Source: Lysinibacillus fusiformis
Lineage (GTDB): Bacteria > Bacillota > Bacilli > Bacillales_A > Planococcaceae
Length of the DNA stretch: 64,000 bases
Direction: 5' to 3'
Assembly: GCF_003049525.1 (NCBI RefSeq)
Contig: NZ_PYWL01000011.1
Location: 1-64,000 of the forward strand
In this document: piece by piece, positions 43,412-50,956 of the stretch
How positions within the stretch are numbered: the first letter of the stretch is position 1
Layout: each line of letters opens with the position of its first letter
Translations under genes and position numbers: made by a program
Notes under the pieces: model-generated
What the model saw: the letters and a program-made list of their open reading frames with translations, nothing else
Databases searched by the model: none
What the model was told of the DNA's origin: nothing

Positions 43412-44977
43412 ATGGAAAAAGAAGTAATTAGTTCAAGACAATTTACAATTATCACATTCCTCCTTTCTATCGGTACTGCCATCTTAATCATCCCTTCAAG
43501 TATTGCAAGCTCTAGTAAGCAAGATGCGTGGATTGCTGCAAGTATTGGTGTTGTCCTTAGTTTGCTTGTTGTGAAATTATTTGTGACGTTAGGGGACCAA
43601 ACACCGACACTGAATTTTATTGAAGCAAATGAAAAACTTCTCGGTCGCTTTTTTGGAAAAATCACAGTGGTGGGCTTCCTTTCTCTTACCCTATTTGCGG
43701 GAGGAGAATTACTGTATTTTATTGGTGCTTTTATGAAAACAGAGGTAATGCCAGAGACGCCTACTATGGCATTTGCCTTGTTGTTTATTATTATAATTAT
43801 GTATGCTACCTATTTAGGGATAGAAAACTTTGCTCGTTCAGCAGAAATACTTTTCCCTATGTTTGTCTTAATTTTTATTTTCTTTGTTGTAAGTATCACC
43901 CCACAAATTAAGTTTGAAAATATACAACCGATTATGGAAGCATCCAAAACATCCATCTTATATAGTATCATCCGCTTTGTAAGTGTCTTTTCTTTTTCGT
44001 TAGTTATGTTATTAATGATTTACCCTGCTAGTGTCAATGTCCAGCAATCCTCAAAGAAAGGATTTTACATAGGCATGCTTCTCGGTGGATTTGTTCTAGT
44101 AACATTGATTACTCTATCTATTTTAGTATTAGGGCCAGCCAACACGGCTTCGCGAACTTTCCCTAGCTATGCCCTAGCACAAAGAATCTCTATCGGAAAT
44201 TTTTTACAGCGCATTGAAATTATCATGGCTTTTATGTGGATTGTATCCATTTTTATTCGAACGTTTATGTACTTCTATACAACTGTTGTCGGGATTGCAC
44301 AAATTATGAAATTGAAGGATCACCGTCCACTTATCCTACCAATGGGTATTATTATGGTCGGACTTTCGCAAATTGTTCACCCAGACATCGTCCATTCCAA
44401 CATTTATAATGATGAGATTTGGCCAATTTATGCATTTGTTTGCACCATATTATTACCCATACTTCTACTCATTGTAGCTGTTATTCGTAACCGAAAATCA
44501 CAAGGTAATTCGACTGAAATGGGTCATGCGGATTCTAATCAGGGGCAAATGACTGATGCGAGTAATGCGGTTTCTAATCAAGGCAATCAGACGAAACCTG
44601 ATAATATGGATTCCAATCAGGAGAATCAGACGAAACCTGATAATATGAATTCCAATCAGGAGAATCAGGCGATACCTGATAATAAGGATTCCCATCAGGA
44701 GAATCAAGCTAAACCTGCTACTATGGATTCCAATCAAGATAATCAGACTAACGATGCTAATACAGATAGCACTCAAGACAATCAGGCGAAACCAGATAAT
44801 ACAGTTTCCAATCAGGAAAAAACTGATAATCCAGTCTCTACTAAAGACAATCAAGATAAATCTGCTATGTCGAATTCCAGCCAAGTGACTCAGCCTGAAG
44901 CGGGCAACGCTACATCCAAACAGGACGACCAGGCGCCACCGGATAAAACGAGTTCTGACAAGAAAAATCTAGAATAA
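43412..44977 (+). CDS. Spore germinant receptor subunit B (GerB/APC permease) with Asn/Gln-rich repeat tail
   Basis: A 521-residue endospore germination permease. The first about 360 residues have ten hydrophobic helices of the amino acid-polyamine-cation type (S-S-R-Q-F-T-I-I-T-F-L-L at the start), the normal length of GerB. After that, residues 365-520 are a hydrophilic low-complexity tail of about ten copies of a 15-residue unit centred on D-S-N-Q-E-N-Q-(T/A)-K-P-D-N. Standard GerB proteins stop before the tail. GGAGGACACTTAT before ATG 43412 decides the start. The tail probably lies on the cytoplasmic (spore core) side or outside; it may interact with other proteins or be neutral. Last gene of the ger operon. 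Confidence 0.9.
   Translation: MEKEVISSRQFTIITFLLSIGTAILIIPSSIASSSKQDAWIAASIGVVLSLLVVKLFVTLGDQTPTLNFIEANEKLLGRFFGKITVVGFLSLTLFAGGELLYFIGAFMKTEVMPETPTMAFALLFIIIIMYATYLGIENFARSAEILFPMFVLIFIFFVVSITPQIKFENIQPIMEASKTSILYSIIRFVSVFSFSLVMLLMIYPASVNVQQSSKKGFYIGMLLGGFVLVTLITLSILVLGPANTASRTFPSYALAQRISIGNFLQRIEIIMAFMWIVSIFIRTFMYFYTTVVGIAQIMKLKDHRPLILPMGIIMVGLSQIVHPDIVHSNIYNDEIWPIYAFVCTILLPILLLIVAVIRNRKSQGNSTEMGHADSNQGQMTDASNAVSNQGNQTKPDNMDSNQENQTKPDNMNSNQENQAIPDNKDSHQENQAKPATMDSNQDNQTNDANTDSTQDNQAKPDNTVSNQEKTDNPVSTKDNQDKSAMSNSSQVTQPEAGNATSKQDDQAPPDKTSSDKKNLE
44503..44974 (+). repeat. Tandem coding repeats in the GerB tail
   Basis: Degenerate units of about 45-48 bases (AATCAGG-AGAATCAG-CGAAACCTGATAATATG-type) encode the N/Q/D/K/P-rich tail. 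The units near 44583-44700 are nearest to identical; those after 44760 have diverged. All are in frame, so the copy number can change without breaking the protein. Confidence 0.8.
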
Positions 44978-44978
44978 C

Positions 44979-45024
44979 AAAGTCTAATTCCTTCAAGCTG
45001 CTTAGCGAAGAAATTAGACTTTTT
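44979..45024. terminator. Bidirectional terminator between the ger operon and metA
   Basis: An 11-base-pair stem (AAAGTCTAATT / AATTAGACTTT) with a T-run on the plus side. It lies between two convergent genes and can serve both. Confidence 0.75.
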
Positions 45025-45032
45025 AGTGTTAT

Positions 45033-45968
45033 TTAAATATGATATTCAATTTCGTCCACAAAATCCCATTCATATGGTGTCTCTTGGTATACGTAGTAGT
45101 TCAACCAGTTGGAGAACAATAAATGCGTATGGGCACGCCATGTATTCATCGGTGCCTTTGCTGGATCATCATTTGGGAAGTAGTTTACTGGAACGTCTAT
45201 ATGGATGCCCTTGGCAACATCGCGACTGTATTCATCGGCTAATGTTGTCGCATCATATTCTAAATGACCAGTAATCATAATGTTTTTATTATCTTTGGAT
45301 TGCACGATAAATACACCTGCATCCTCTGAATAGGATAATAAGCGTAAGTCTGGATGATTGCGAACCTCGTCAATCGAGACAGATGTATAGCGAGAATGAG
45401 GGGCTGTAAATAAATCACTAAAGCCTCGTACTAAATCTACTGTTAAATCAGTAATCACATGAGAATAAACGCCGGAGCATTTAGCAGAAAGCTCGACCTT
45501 TCCAATTCCATAATGATGATATAAAGCGGCCTGTGCCCCCCAACATATATGTAGCACGGATGTCACATTCTTTTTGGACCAATCCATAATTTCAGCAATT
45601 TCCTGCCAATAGTTAACGTCTTCAAATGGCATTTTTTCTACTGGCGCACCCGTAATGATCATACCATCATAGCGTCGATGACGAATTTGGTTAAACGTTG
45701 TGTAGAATAATTGTAAATGAGATTTACTGACATTTTTAGATTCATGAGTAGCTGTGTTTAAAAAAGTAATATTCACCTGTAATGGTGTATTTCCTAGTAA
45801 TCGTAGTAATTGTAGCTCCGTTTTTTCTTTTTCAGGCATCAAATTTAAGATTAATATATTTAATGGACGTATTTGCTGTGTTCTCGCACGGTCCTCTTCC
45901 ATTACGAAGATTTTTTCCTCACGTAAATGTTCTCCAGCAGGTAAATTTTTCGGAATATTAATTGGCAT
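45033..45968 (-). CDS. metA: Homoserine O-acetyltransferase (MetA/HTS family)
   Basis: A 311-residue class-I glutamine-amidotransferase-fold acyltransferase that activates homoserine for methionine synthesis. Catalytic Cys142 lies in H-I-C-W-G-A-Q-A-A-L. Residue 111 is Glu in A-P-V-E-K-M, the residue that, in work on Bacillus MetA, marks acetyl-CoA rather than succinyl-CoA use. The family is often labelled succinyltransferase; acetyl use is expected here. Controlled by a SAM-I riboswitch upstream, so it is made when SAM is low. AGAGAGGGGAA before the ATG is the ribosome site. Confidence 0.95.
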   Translation of the reverse strand: MPINIPKNLPAGEHLREEKIFVMEEDRARTQQIRPLNILILNLMPEKEKTELQLLRLLGNTPLQVNITFLNTATHESKNVSKSHLQLFYTTFNQIRHRRYDGMIITGAPVEKMPFEDVNYWQEIAEIMDWSKKNVTSVLHICWGAQAALYHHYGIGKVELSAKCSGVYSHVITDLTVDLVRGFSDLFTAPHSRYTSVSIDEVRNHPDLRLLSYSEDAGVFIVQSKDNKNIMITGHLEYDATTLADEYSRDVAKGIHIDVPVNYFPNDDPAKAPMNTWRAHTHLLFSNWLNYYVYQETPYEWDFVDEIEYHI

Positions 45969-46015
45969 CTTGCGTTCCCCTCTCTTTTTTTGCTCCTTTT
46001 TCTAAAAATTAAAAA

Positions 46016-46052
46016 ATCCTCCACATTCCATATGAGATAGAATGAGAAGGAT
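46016..46052 (-). terminator. Expression-platform terminator of the SAM riboswitch
   Basis: On the minus strand ATCCTTCTCATTC pairs (with G-T pairs) with GAATGTGGAGGAT, followed by T. It lies between the aptamer and metA. Confidence 0.8.
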
Positions 46053-46064
46053 TTTTTTCACGTT

Positions 46065-46177
46065 CACTCTTATCTCTCAAAGGAAAAACCTTTGCTGGAA
46101 TTAGCACCTTTCTAACATTTGTTAGAGGTTGCTGAAGCGTCATCGGGCCAAATCCCTCTGCTTCTCTTGATAAGATT
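46065..46177 (-). ncRNA. SAM-I riboswitch (S-box) of metA
   Basis: Minus-strand core: CTTATCAAGAGAAGCAGAGG, then GGCCCGATGACGCTTCAGCAACC, AAAGGTGCTAATTCCAGCAAA, and the closing GAGAGATAAGAG. This is the standard S-box order with helices P1-P4. Confidence 0.95.
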
Positions 46178-46378
46178 ATTTAATTATCTTGAATTGTAAC
46201 ATGGACTAGTTAGAATATCAATAATTCATAGAATATTTTGTTATTCCTATGCATGTTCTCCAATCATTTGATAAACACTAAGCTTGCTGTATATGGTTAT
46301 TCTACATGAAATTTTATGGTAAACATGCCGCTATTATGTTACCATATATCTTTAGTAATAGAGAGGAACGTGAATACT

Positions 46379-46750
46379 TTGATTAATATTGAATTTCCAA
46401 AACCAGATGTAGTCATTCGCCAACGCGAACAAGATGTAAAACCAGGTGATGTCCCAATTACACCATACTTTGGTTTCATCGACTTCCACAAAATCACACG
46501 TGATAAAGGCGGCATTTTCTTATTCTATAATGAAAAGAATGAGCTATTATTTGTCGGCAAAGCACGTAAAATTCGTCAACGCATTAAAAAACATTTTGAA
46601 GACAATGTATCTCCGTTGAAAAACTATCGTGACGAGGTCTTCAAAATTGAAGTCTATGAAGTAGAAGATCCTATGGAACGTGAAATTTATGAAACATATG
46701 CGATTAATACGTTCCGCTCCAAATACAATGTAGATAAAGTATTTTATTAA
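46379..46750 (+). CDS. GIY-YIG nuclease domain protein
   Basis: A 123-residue protein with a GIY-YIG-like core: G-G-I-F-L-F-Y-N-E-K-N-E-L-L-F-V-G-K-A-R-K-I-R-Q-R-I, and Glu in M-E-R-E-I-Y-E-T-Y near the end. The domain resembles that of UvrC. I start at TTG 46379 (I-N-I-E-F-P-K-P), about 12 bases after GAGG; the open frame reaches 46316. Bacillus YurQ is the likely counterpart. It probably cuts DNA in repair; substrate unknown. Monocistronic, with a terminator. Confidence 0.78.
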   Translation: MINIEFPKPDVVIRQREQDVKPGDVPITPYFGFIDFHKITRDKGGIFLFYNEKNELLFVGKARKIRQRIKKHFEDNVSPLKNYRDEVFKIEVYEVEDPMEREIYETYAINTFRSKYNVDKVFY

Positions 46751-46759
46751 TATCAACAA

Positions 46760-46797
46760 AAACCGAAATCTCTTTTTTAGGGATTTCGGTTTTTTTA
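46760..46797 (+). terminator. Terminator between the GIY-YIG and lipoprotein genes
   Basis: AACCGAAATC / GATTTCGGTT-type stem followed by seven T on the plus side; AT-rich on the other. The two genes converge on it. Confidence 0.85.
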
Positions 46798-47181
46798 TTA
46801 CATCATAGTCATGCGATCTATCGCCATGCTTTTGCCGTTAATATATAGCTCAATAATCGTCAGCTCAGGGTTTTTATTGATGGCATAGACATACGGTTGA
46901 GCTTCTTTCTTTTGCTCGCTTCCTTCCTTGAAATGAATGACTAACCGATCTTCATTTGCTGCCACACTTGCTAGCACATTTCCTTTCGAAAACATGACAA
47001 GATAGTACGTCATGTCATCTTCATACAATAACAGAATTCTTTCTTGAGCTATAATATGCTGTTGGATATGGTCAGGAACGATGGTTAGCTCCTGAATCTT
47101 AGGTGGAACTAGCAGCGGTGCAGAATCACATCCGCCAATCCATAATACATAAAACAATACTGGCAACATCCATTTTTTCAA
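46798..47181 (-). CDS. Small putative lipoprotein, unknown function
   Basis: A 127-residue protein with a signal peptide ending in a lipobox-like W-I-G-G-C18. The rest is soluble, predicted mixed alpha/beta (Y-Y-L-V-M-F-S-K-G-N-V-L-A-S-V). No family was recognised. A ribosome site (AAGGGGAGCATCTTG) precedes the ATG, 21 bases after the TrmB-type gene stop, so it may be cotranscribed with that regulator. Confidence 0.65.
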   Translation of the reverse strand: MKKWMLPVLFYVLWIGGCDSAPLLVPPKIQELTIVPDHIQQHIIAQERILLLYEDDMTYYLVMFSKGNVLASVAANEDRLVIHFKEGSEQKKEAQPYVYAINKNPELTIIELYINGKSMAIDRMTMM

Positions 47182-47202
47182 GATGCTCCCCTTCCCTTAT
47201 AG

Positions 47203-47985
47203 CTACTCTAAGAAAAATGCTTTACGTTCTTTAGCAATCCAGTCCTCAAGCTCTTTATCATCACGCTTCACTAGTCGATTGATAAGAACATCATGCCAAA
47301 CATAATCCTCTAATAAATAAATATGCACAGGATCATTCGTTATAAAAGCGGTTTCCTGGTTTGACGGCGAGTGACCATAAATCATTTCTTGTCCATCAAC
47401 CGATAAAATAAACCAATGGGGTGTAGAAGTCTTTCTCGTATAGTGTGTGGCTCTGTGCTGATCGATAGATGCCAGATGCTCCCCGACATATAAGGTAATG
47501 CCATGCACCTCCACATGCTGTGATACCCCTTCGATATCCTCGCGTAAGGCATCGTACATATCTTCCCACATCGATAGGATGACTTTTGTCTCTGCTTTTT
47601 TTAATAAGGTTTGACAATAATTGATGATTGTCTGCTTCCCTTTTAGCATTAACACTTTAGGTTCCGTTTCTTGTTCTTTCGTTTCTAGTTTTTCTAATTG
47701 ATCACTAATCGACGTAAAATTCGATTGCCAGCGCTGTTGAACTTGCTGCAAAAACATCTCGACAGGAATGGAAGAATAAGTCGTTTGATCCGCCGTTTCC
47801 TCTTTCAGTACGAATCCCTTCTCAACAAGACCATTTAATATGTCATAGATTCTAGCTCTTGGTATCCCAGAGTTTTTGCTAACTTGGTAGGCACTGACAT
47901 GACTATTTTGTACGAGTGCTGTATAGGCCTTTGCCTCATATTCTGTCAATCCCAGTTCTTTTAATTGGGCGATTAATTCATTCAT
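47203..47985 (-). CDS. TrmB-family transcriptional regulator
   Basis: A 260-residue protein with a TrmB-type winged helix at the N-terminus: L-T-E-Y-E-A-K-A-Y-T-A-L, then V-S-K-N-S-G-I-P-R-A-R-I-Y-D-I-L-N-G-L-V-E-K-G-F-V. A coiled-coil linker (residues 85-105) leads to a phospholipase-D-like C-terminal effector domain (I-L-S-M-W-E). Divergent from the TauE/SafE exporter, whose promoter it probably controls. In TrmB relatives sugars or sulfur compounds act as effectors; here the ligand is unknown. Confidence 0.87.
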   Translation of the reverse strand: MNELIAQLKELGLTEYEAKAYTALVQNSHVSAYQVSKNSGIPRARIYDILNGLVEKGFVLKEETADQTTYSSIPVEMFLQQVQQRWQSNFTSISDQLEKLETKEQETEPKVLMLKGKQTIINYCQTLLKKAETKVILSMWEDMYDALREDIEGVSQHVEVHGITLYVGEHLASIDQHRATHYTRKTSTPHWFILSVDGQEMIYGHSPSNQETAFITNDPVHIYLLEDYVWHDVLINRLVKRDDKELEDWIAKERKAFFLE

Positions 47986-48111
47986 ATCATCCCTCCATAT
48001 TTTTATTATAGGCTACTGTTGTGAACATTTGCCAATGAAAAAATTAGGCTTTACAGCATCGAATAAATTAGTTACTATTTCAGTAGTAACTAATAAAGAA
48101 GAGGTGTAAGC

Positions 48112-48882
48112 ATGGTTTTTGATGTGGATGTACATATTTTAATACTATTGATTTCCTTTGGATTTTTGGCAGCATTTATCGATTCTGTCGTTGGAGGTGG
48201 TGGTTTAATTTCCTTACCAGCCTTATTGTTTGTTGGCTTAAATCCCGCCGCTGCAGTAGCAACCAATAAATTAGCTGGCACGATGGGCTCACTCACATCG
48301 TCCATTTCCTTTTACCGTTCTGGTCAGCTTGAAATTCGATCTGTCCTGAAATATTTCCCTCTCGCCTTCATTGGATCATTATGTGGTGCTTGGACTGTTC
48401 ATTTAATTAACCCAGCCCTATTAAAACCATTAATGCTTATCATGCTGGCGGCTGTTGGGATATATACGATCTTTAAAAAGGATTGGGGCGCTGTCTCAAC
48501 GGTTAAAAATCTATCTAAAACGCACTTATTTTTATTTATGATGCTATTATTTGCTATTGGGTTTTATGACGGGTTTCTTGGTCCTGGAACGGGCTCTTTT
48601 TTAATCTTTAGCTTCTTGCTTGTTGGCTTTGATTTTTTAAAGGCGGCAGGAAATGCGAAATTTTTAAATTTAGCAAGTAATGTGGCAGGTGTTTGTATGT
48701 TTGCTTACTTAGGTCAAATCCATTATGTATATGGTTTAGTTATGGGGGTTGCTCAAATTGGTGGGGCTATGCTTGGCTCTCGTATGGCCATTCAAAAAGG
48801 AAGCGGCTTTGTCCGTACGCTTTTTATCATTGTGACGATGACGCTCCTTGCAAAAAATGCCTACGATTATATGATTCATTAA
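48112..48882 (+). CDS. TSUP-family (TauE/SafE) membrane exporter
   Basis: A 256-residue integral membrane protein with seven to eight helices and the two TSUP repeats: F-I-D-S-V-V-G-G-G-G-L-I-S-L-P-A near residue 22, and F-Y-D-G-F-L-G-P-G-T-G-S-F near residue 145. Family members export sulfite, sulfoacetate or organic anions. It is divergent from the TrmB-type regulator. AGAGGTG precedes the ATG. The terminator at 48886 separates it from panF. Confidence 0.9.
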   Translation: MVFDVDVHILILLISFGFLAAFIDSVVGGGGLISLPALLFVGLNPAAAVATNKLAGTMGSLTSSISFYRSGQLEIRSVLKYFPLAFIGSLCGAWTVHLINPALLKPLMLIMLAAVGIYTIFKKDWGAVSTVKNLSKTHLFLFMMLLFAIGFYDGFLGPGTGSFLIFSFLLVGFDFLKAAGNAKFLNLASNVAGVCMFAYLGQIHYVYGLVMGVAQIGGAMLGSRMAIQKGSGFVRTLFIIVTMTLLAKNAYDYMIH

Positions 48883-48885
48883 ATA

Positions 48886-48925
48886 AAAACAACGCCACAG
48901 TCAAAAATCTGCGGCGTTGTTTTAC
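48886..48925. terminator. Bidirectional terminator between TauE/SafE and panF
   Basis: AAAACAACGCC and GGCGTTGTTTT form an 11-base-pair stem with T-rich ends on both strands. The flanking genes converge. Confidence 0.85.
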
Positions 48926-48926
48926 A

Positions 48927-50372
48927 TTATATGAGGAAATGCTCGTCCTTAAATTTATGACTAGTAGCAAGACTGACGATTACAAAAATAATGAAGGAAG
49001 CTATAATAGGAATCGTAACGGTATGCATACCGAAAGCGGTCGGATAGAACCTGTCAATGAAAATATACAAAGCCATACCTGAAATCATTGACGAAATGGC
49101 GCCATATTTGTTTGCTTTCCTCCAGTATAACCCGAGAACTACCGTCCAAATAAAGACTGCCTCAAGTCCACCAAATGCAAATAAATTTAACCACACTAAT
49201 AAATCAGGTGGATGGAGTGCAAAGAGGACAACCGCTAAGCCAATGACCGTTGTTACTATAAAACTGGCACGCTTAATCTCTGCATCACTTGCCTTTGGCT
49301 TCATGTAATTTAAATAGATGTCTTTGACAACCGTAGAGCTTACTAGCATGAGCAGTGCATTGACAGTAGACATGGTAGCGGCCATTGGTGCTGCTAAGAC
49401 AATCCCTGCTAAAAATGGCGGCAGTACCTTCAATGTTAAGAGTGGCATGACTTTATCACCAATATCGATGCCAGGTAGGACAGGTCGTGCTAACACACCA
49501 ATTAGATGCATCCCAAACATGATCGTCCCGATGGCAATCGTGCCTATAATGATCGCTAAGTGCATACTTTTAGAATCCTTATAACTCATCGCACGCACGG
49601 CGATTTGCGGAAGACCGACCACCCCCACACCAATTAATATCCAAAATGTTGAAACATACAGAGGTGTTAAATCCCCTTCTGCTCCAAATGGAGATACGAA
49701 ATTGGGATTCTCTGCGACCAACGAGGTCATAATTTTATCGATGCCTCCACCTGCAATAATAGTACCGATTAATAAAATGACAGTTCCGATAACCATGATG
49801 GAGCCCTGTACAGTATCCGTTAAAGCAACTGCTCGGAAGCCACCAATAATAACATACACTAAAACTGAAATCGCAAATATAAACAGTGCCGCCGTATAAT
49901 GTAAGCCTGTTAAAGACTCAATTAAACGGGCTCCTCCTACCCACTGCGCCATCATCGCTGAAAATAAAAAGACAATAATACTAATAGCAGACAGAATGAC
50001 AATGACATGGCTTTTATAGCGTTCTCGTAAAAAGTCGATAAGCGTAATAGCTTGGTAACGACGAGCAATAATCGCAAATTTTTTCCCTAAAATCATCAGG
50101 ACAAAATAGCCAGCAGGTAGCTGTGCCATGGCAAGTAGCACCCAGCCCAGCCCTTTCGTATAAGCTACTCCTGGCCCTCCGATAAAGCTACTCGCACTAC
50201 CATATGTAGCTATCATTGTCATCGCTAGGATAAATCCACCCATTTCTCGACCACCAAGGAAATACTCCTGTAGAAACGAGTTAGAAGAGCGGACATGTTT
50301 ATTGGCCCACAAACCAATTCCAAAAATAATAATTAAAAATAATAGCAATGGAAATACAACTTGCCAATGCAT
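48927..50372 (-). CDS. panF: Sodium/pantothenate symporter PanF
   Basis: A 481-residue sodium:solute symporter with 12-13 helices. The pattern F-L-Q-E-Y-F-L-G-G-R-E-M-G-G-F-I-L-A-M-T-M-I-A-T-Y-G-S-A-S-S-F-I-G-G-P-G is PanF-like. It imports pantothenate for coenzyme A synthesis. yhdT immediately upstream, with which it shares one base, supports the assignment, since the pair is conserved from E. coli to Bacilli. Confidence 0.9.
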   Translation of the reverse strand: MHWQVVFPLLLFLIIIFGIGLWANKHVRSSNSFLQEYFLGGREMGGFILAMTMIATYGSASSFIGGPGVAYTKGLGWVLLAMAQLPAGYFVLMILGKKFAIIARRYQAITLIDFLRERYKSHVIVILSAISIIVFLFSAMMAQWVGGARLIESLTGLHYTAALFIFAISVLVYVIIGGFRAVALTDTVQGSIMVIGTVILLIGTIIAGGGIDKIMTSLVAENPNFVSPFGAEGDLTPLYVSTFWILIGVGVVGLPQIAVRAMSYKDSKSMHLAIIIGTIAIGTIMFGMHLIGVLARPVLPGIDIGDKVMPLLTLKVLPPFLAGIVLAAPMAATMSTVNALLMLVSSTVVKDIYLNYMKPKASDAEIKRASFIVTTVIGLAVVLFALHPPDLLVWLNLFAFGGLEAVFIWTVVLGLYWRKANKYGAISSMISGMALYIFIDRFYPTAFGMHTVTIPIIASFIIFVIVSLATSHKFKDEHFLI

Positions 50373-50635
50373 TAGCGCTCCTCCCCCTCATCTTCAAATG
50401 GAACCTCTTTAAAGAAGAGCTTCATAACGATCCAGATGAGCAGGATCATAAAGCCTGTCCCTGCGATACAGCTATAGAAAAACCAAGCAGGAAAACCCAA
50501 AACATACGAATAATTTGCGGGATCCCCTGCACCTAGTCCATAAGCAAAGCCAAACCAAATCGCAAAGTTGACAAGGACTAATCCAATTCCAATAAGCGCC
50601 TCTCGATGCGCAATTTTAAAGCGTTGATCTTTCAC
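50372..50635 (-). CDS. yhdT: YhdT-family small membrane protein
   Basis: An 87-residue protein with two helices (about residues 14-34 and 47-72). A-L-I-G-I-G-L-V-L-V-N-F-A-I-W-F-G-F-A-Y-G-L-G matches YhdT (DUF997), always encoded before panF. The stop codon overlaps the panF start. It probably assists the symporter, as DUF485 proteins may do for ActP. The ribosome site AGGGGGATTGTC is visible. Confidence 0.9.
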   Translation of the reverse strand: MKDQRFKIAHREALIGIGLVLVNFAIWFGFAYGLGAGDPANYSYVLGFPAWFFYSCIAGTGFMILLIWIVMKLFFKEVPFEDEGEER

Positions 50636-50956
50636 AAGACAATCCCCCTAACCTACTCTATTTTACTGATATGTTGGTCTGATGGGAAGAGATGTGAAAA
50701 AATAAGCGGTAACAAGAACTAAACAACGATAAACAGAGGTTCTTGCACGATTATCAGTCTTAAAAGCGCAATAACCTTCGCCTATTACATGAGACGAAGG
50801 TTATATGCAAAGTCAATTTTTATTGGAGCTTTTCCCAAACTTAAAATGTTCCAACGCTAAAGAATTGTGCATGTTGAATAAAAATAATAGGTTCTCCTTG
50901 TAATGACGCTATTTTTGATGGCTCTGTCGATTCCGATAATAGAAACACGAGCACTT
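50636..50956. other. Intergenic region upstream of yhdT-panF, downstream of the acyl-CoA ligase
   Basis: About 320 bases. It contains the yhdT promoter and, at 50771-50804, a hairpin that probably ends the nine-gene operon from the right. No gene was found. Confidence 0.45.
50771..50804 (-). terminator. Candidate terminator of the Liv/acyl-CoA operon
   Basis: A perfect ten-base-pair stem (ATAACCTTCG / CGAAGGTTAT) with a 14-base loop, about 150 bases after the ligase stop. The T-run is poor on the minus strand, so termination is less certain. Confidence 0.5.

Noticed and set aside
44583..44830. Regular repeats that might suggest a CRISPR array
   Set aside because: The repeats are coding, degenerate and contiguous with no unique spacers.
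44498..44884. A long minus-strand frame under the GerB tail
   Set aside because: It results from the in-frame tandem repeats, giving a periodic Ile/Leu/Arg protein; the sense frame is the real gene.
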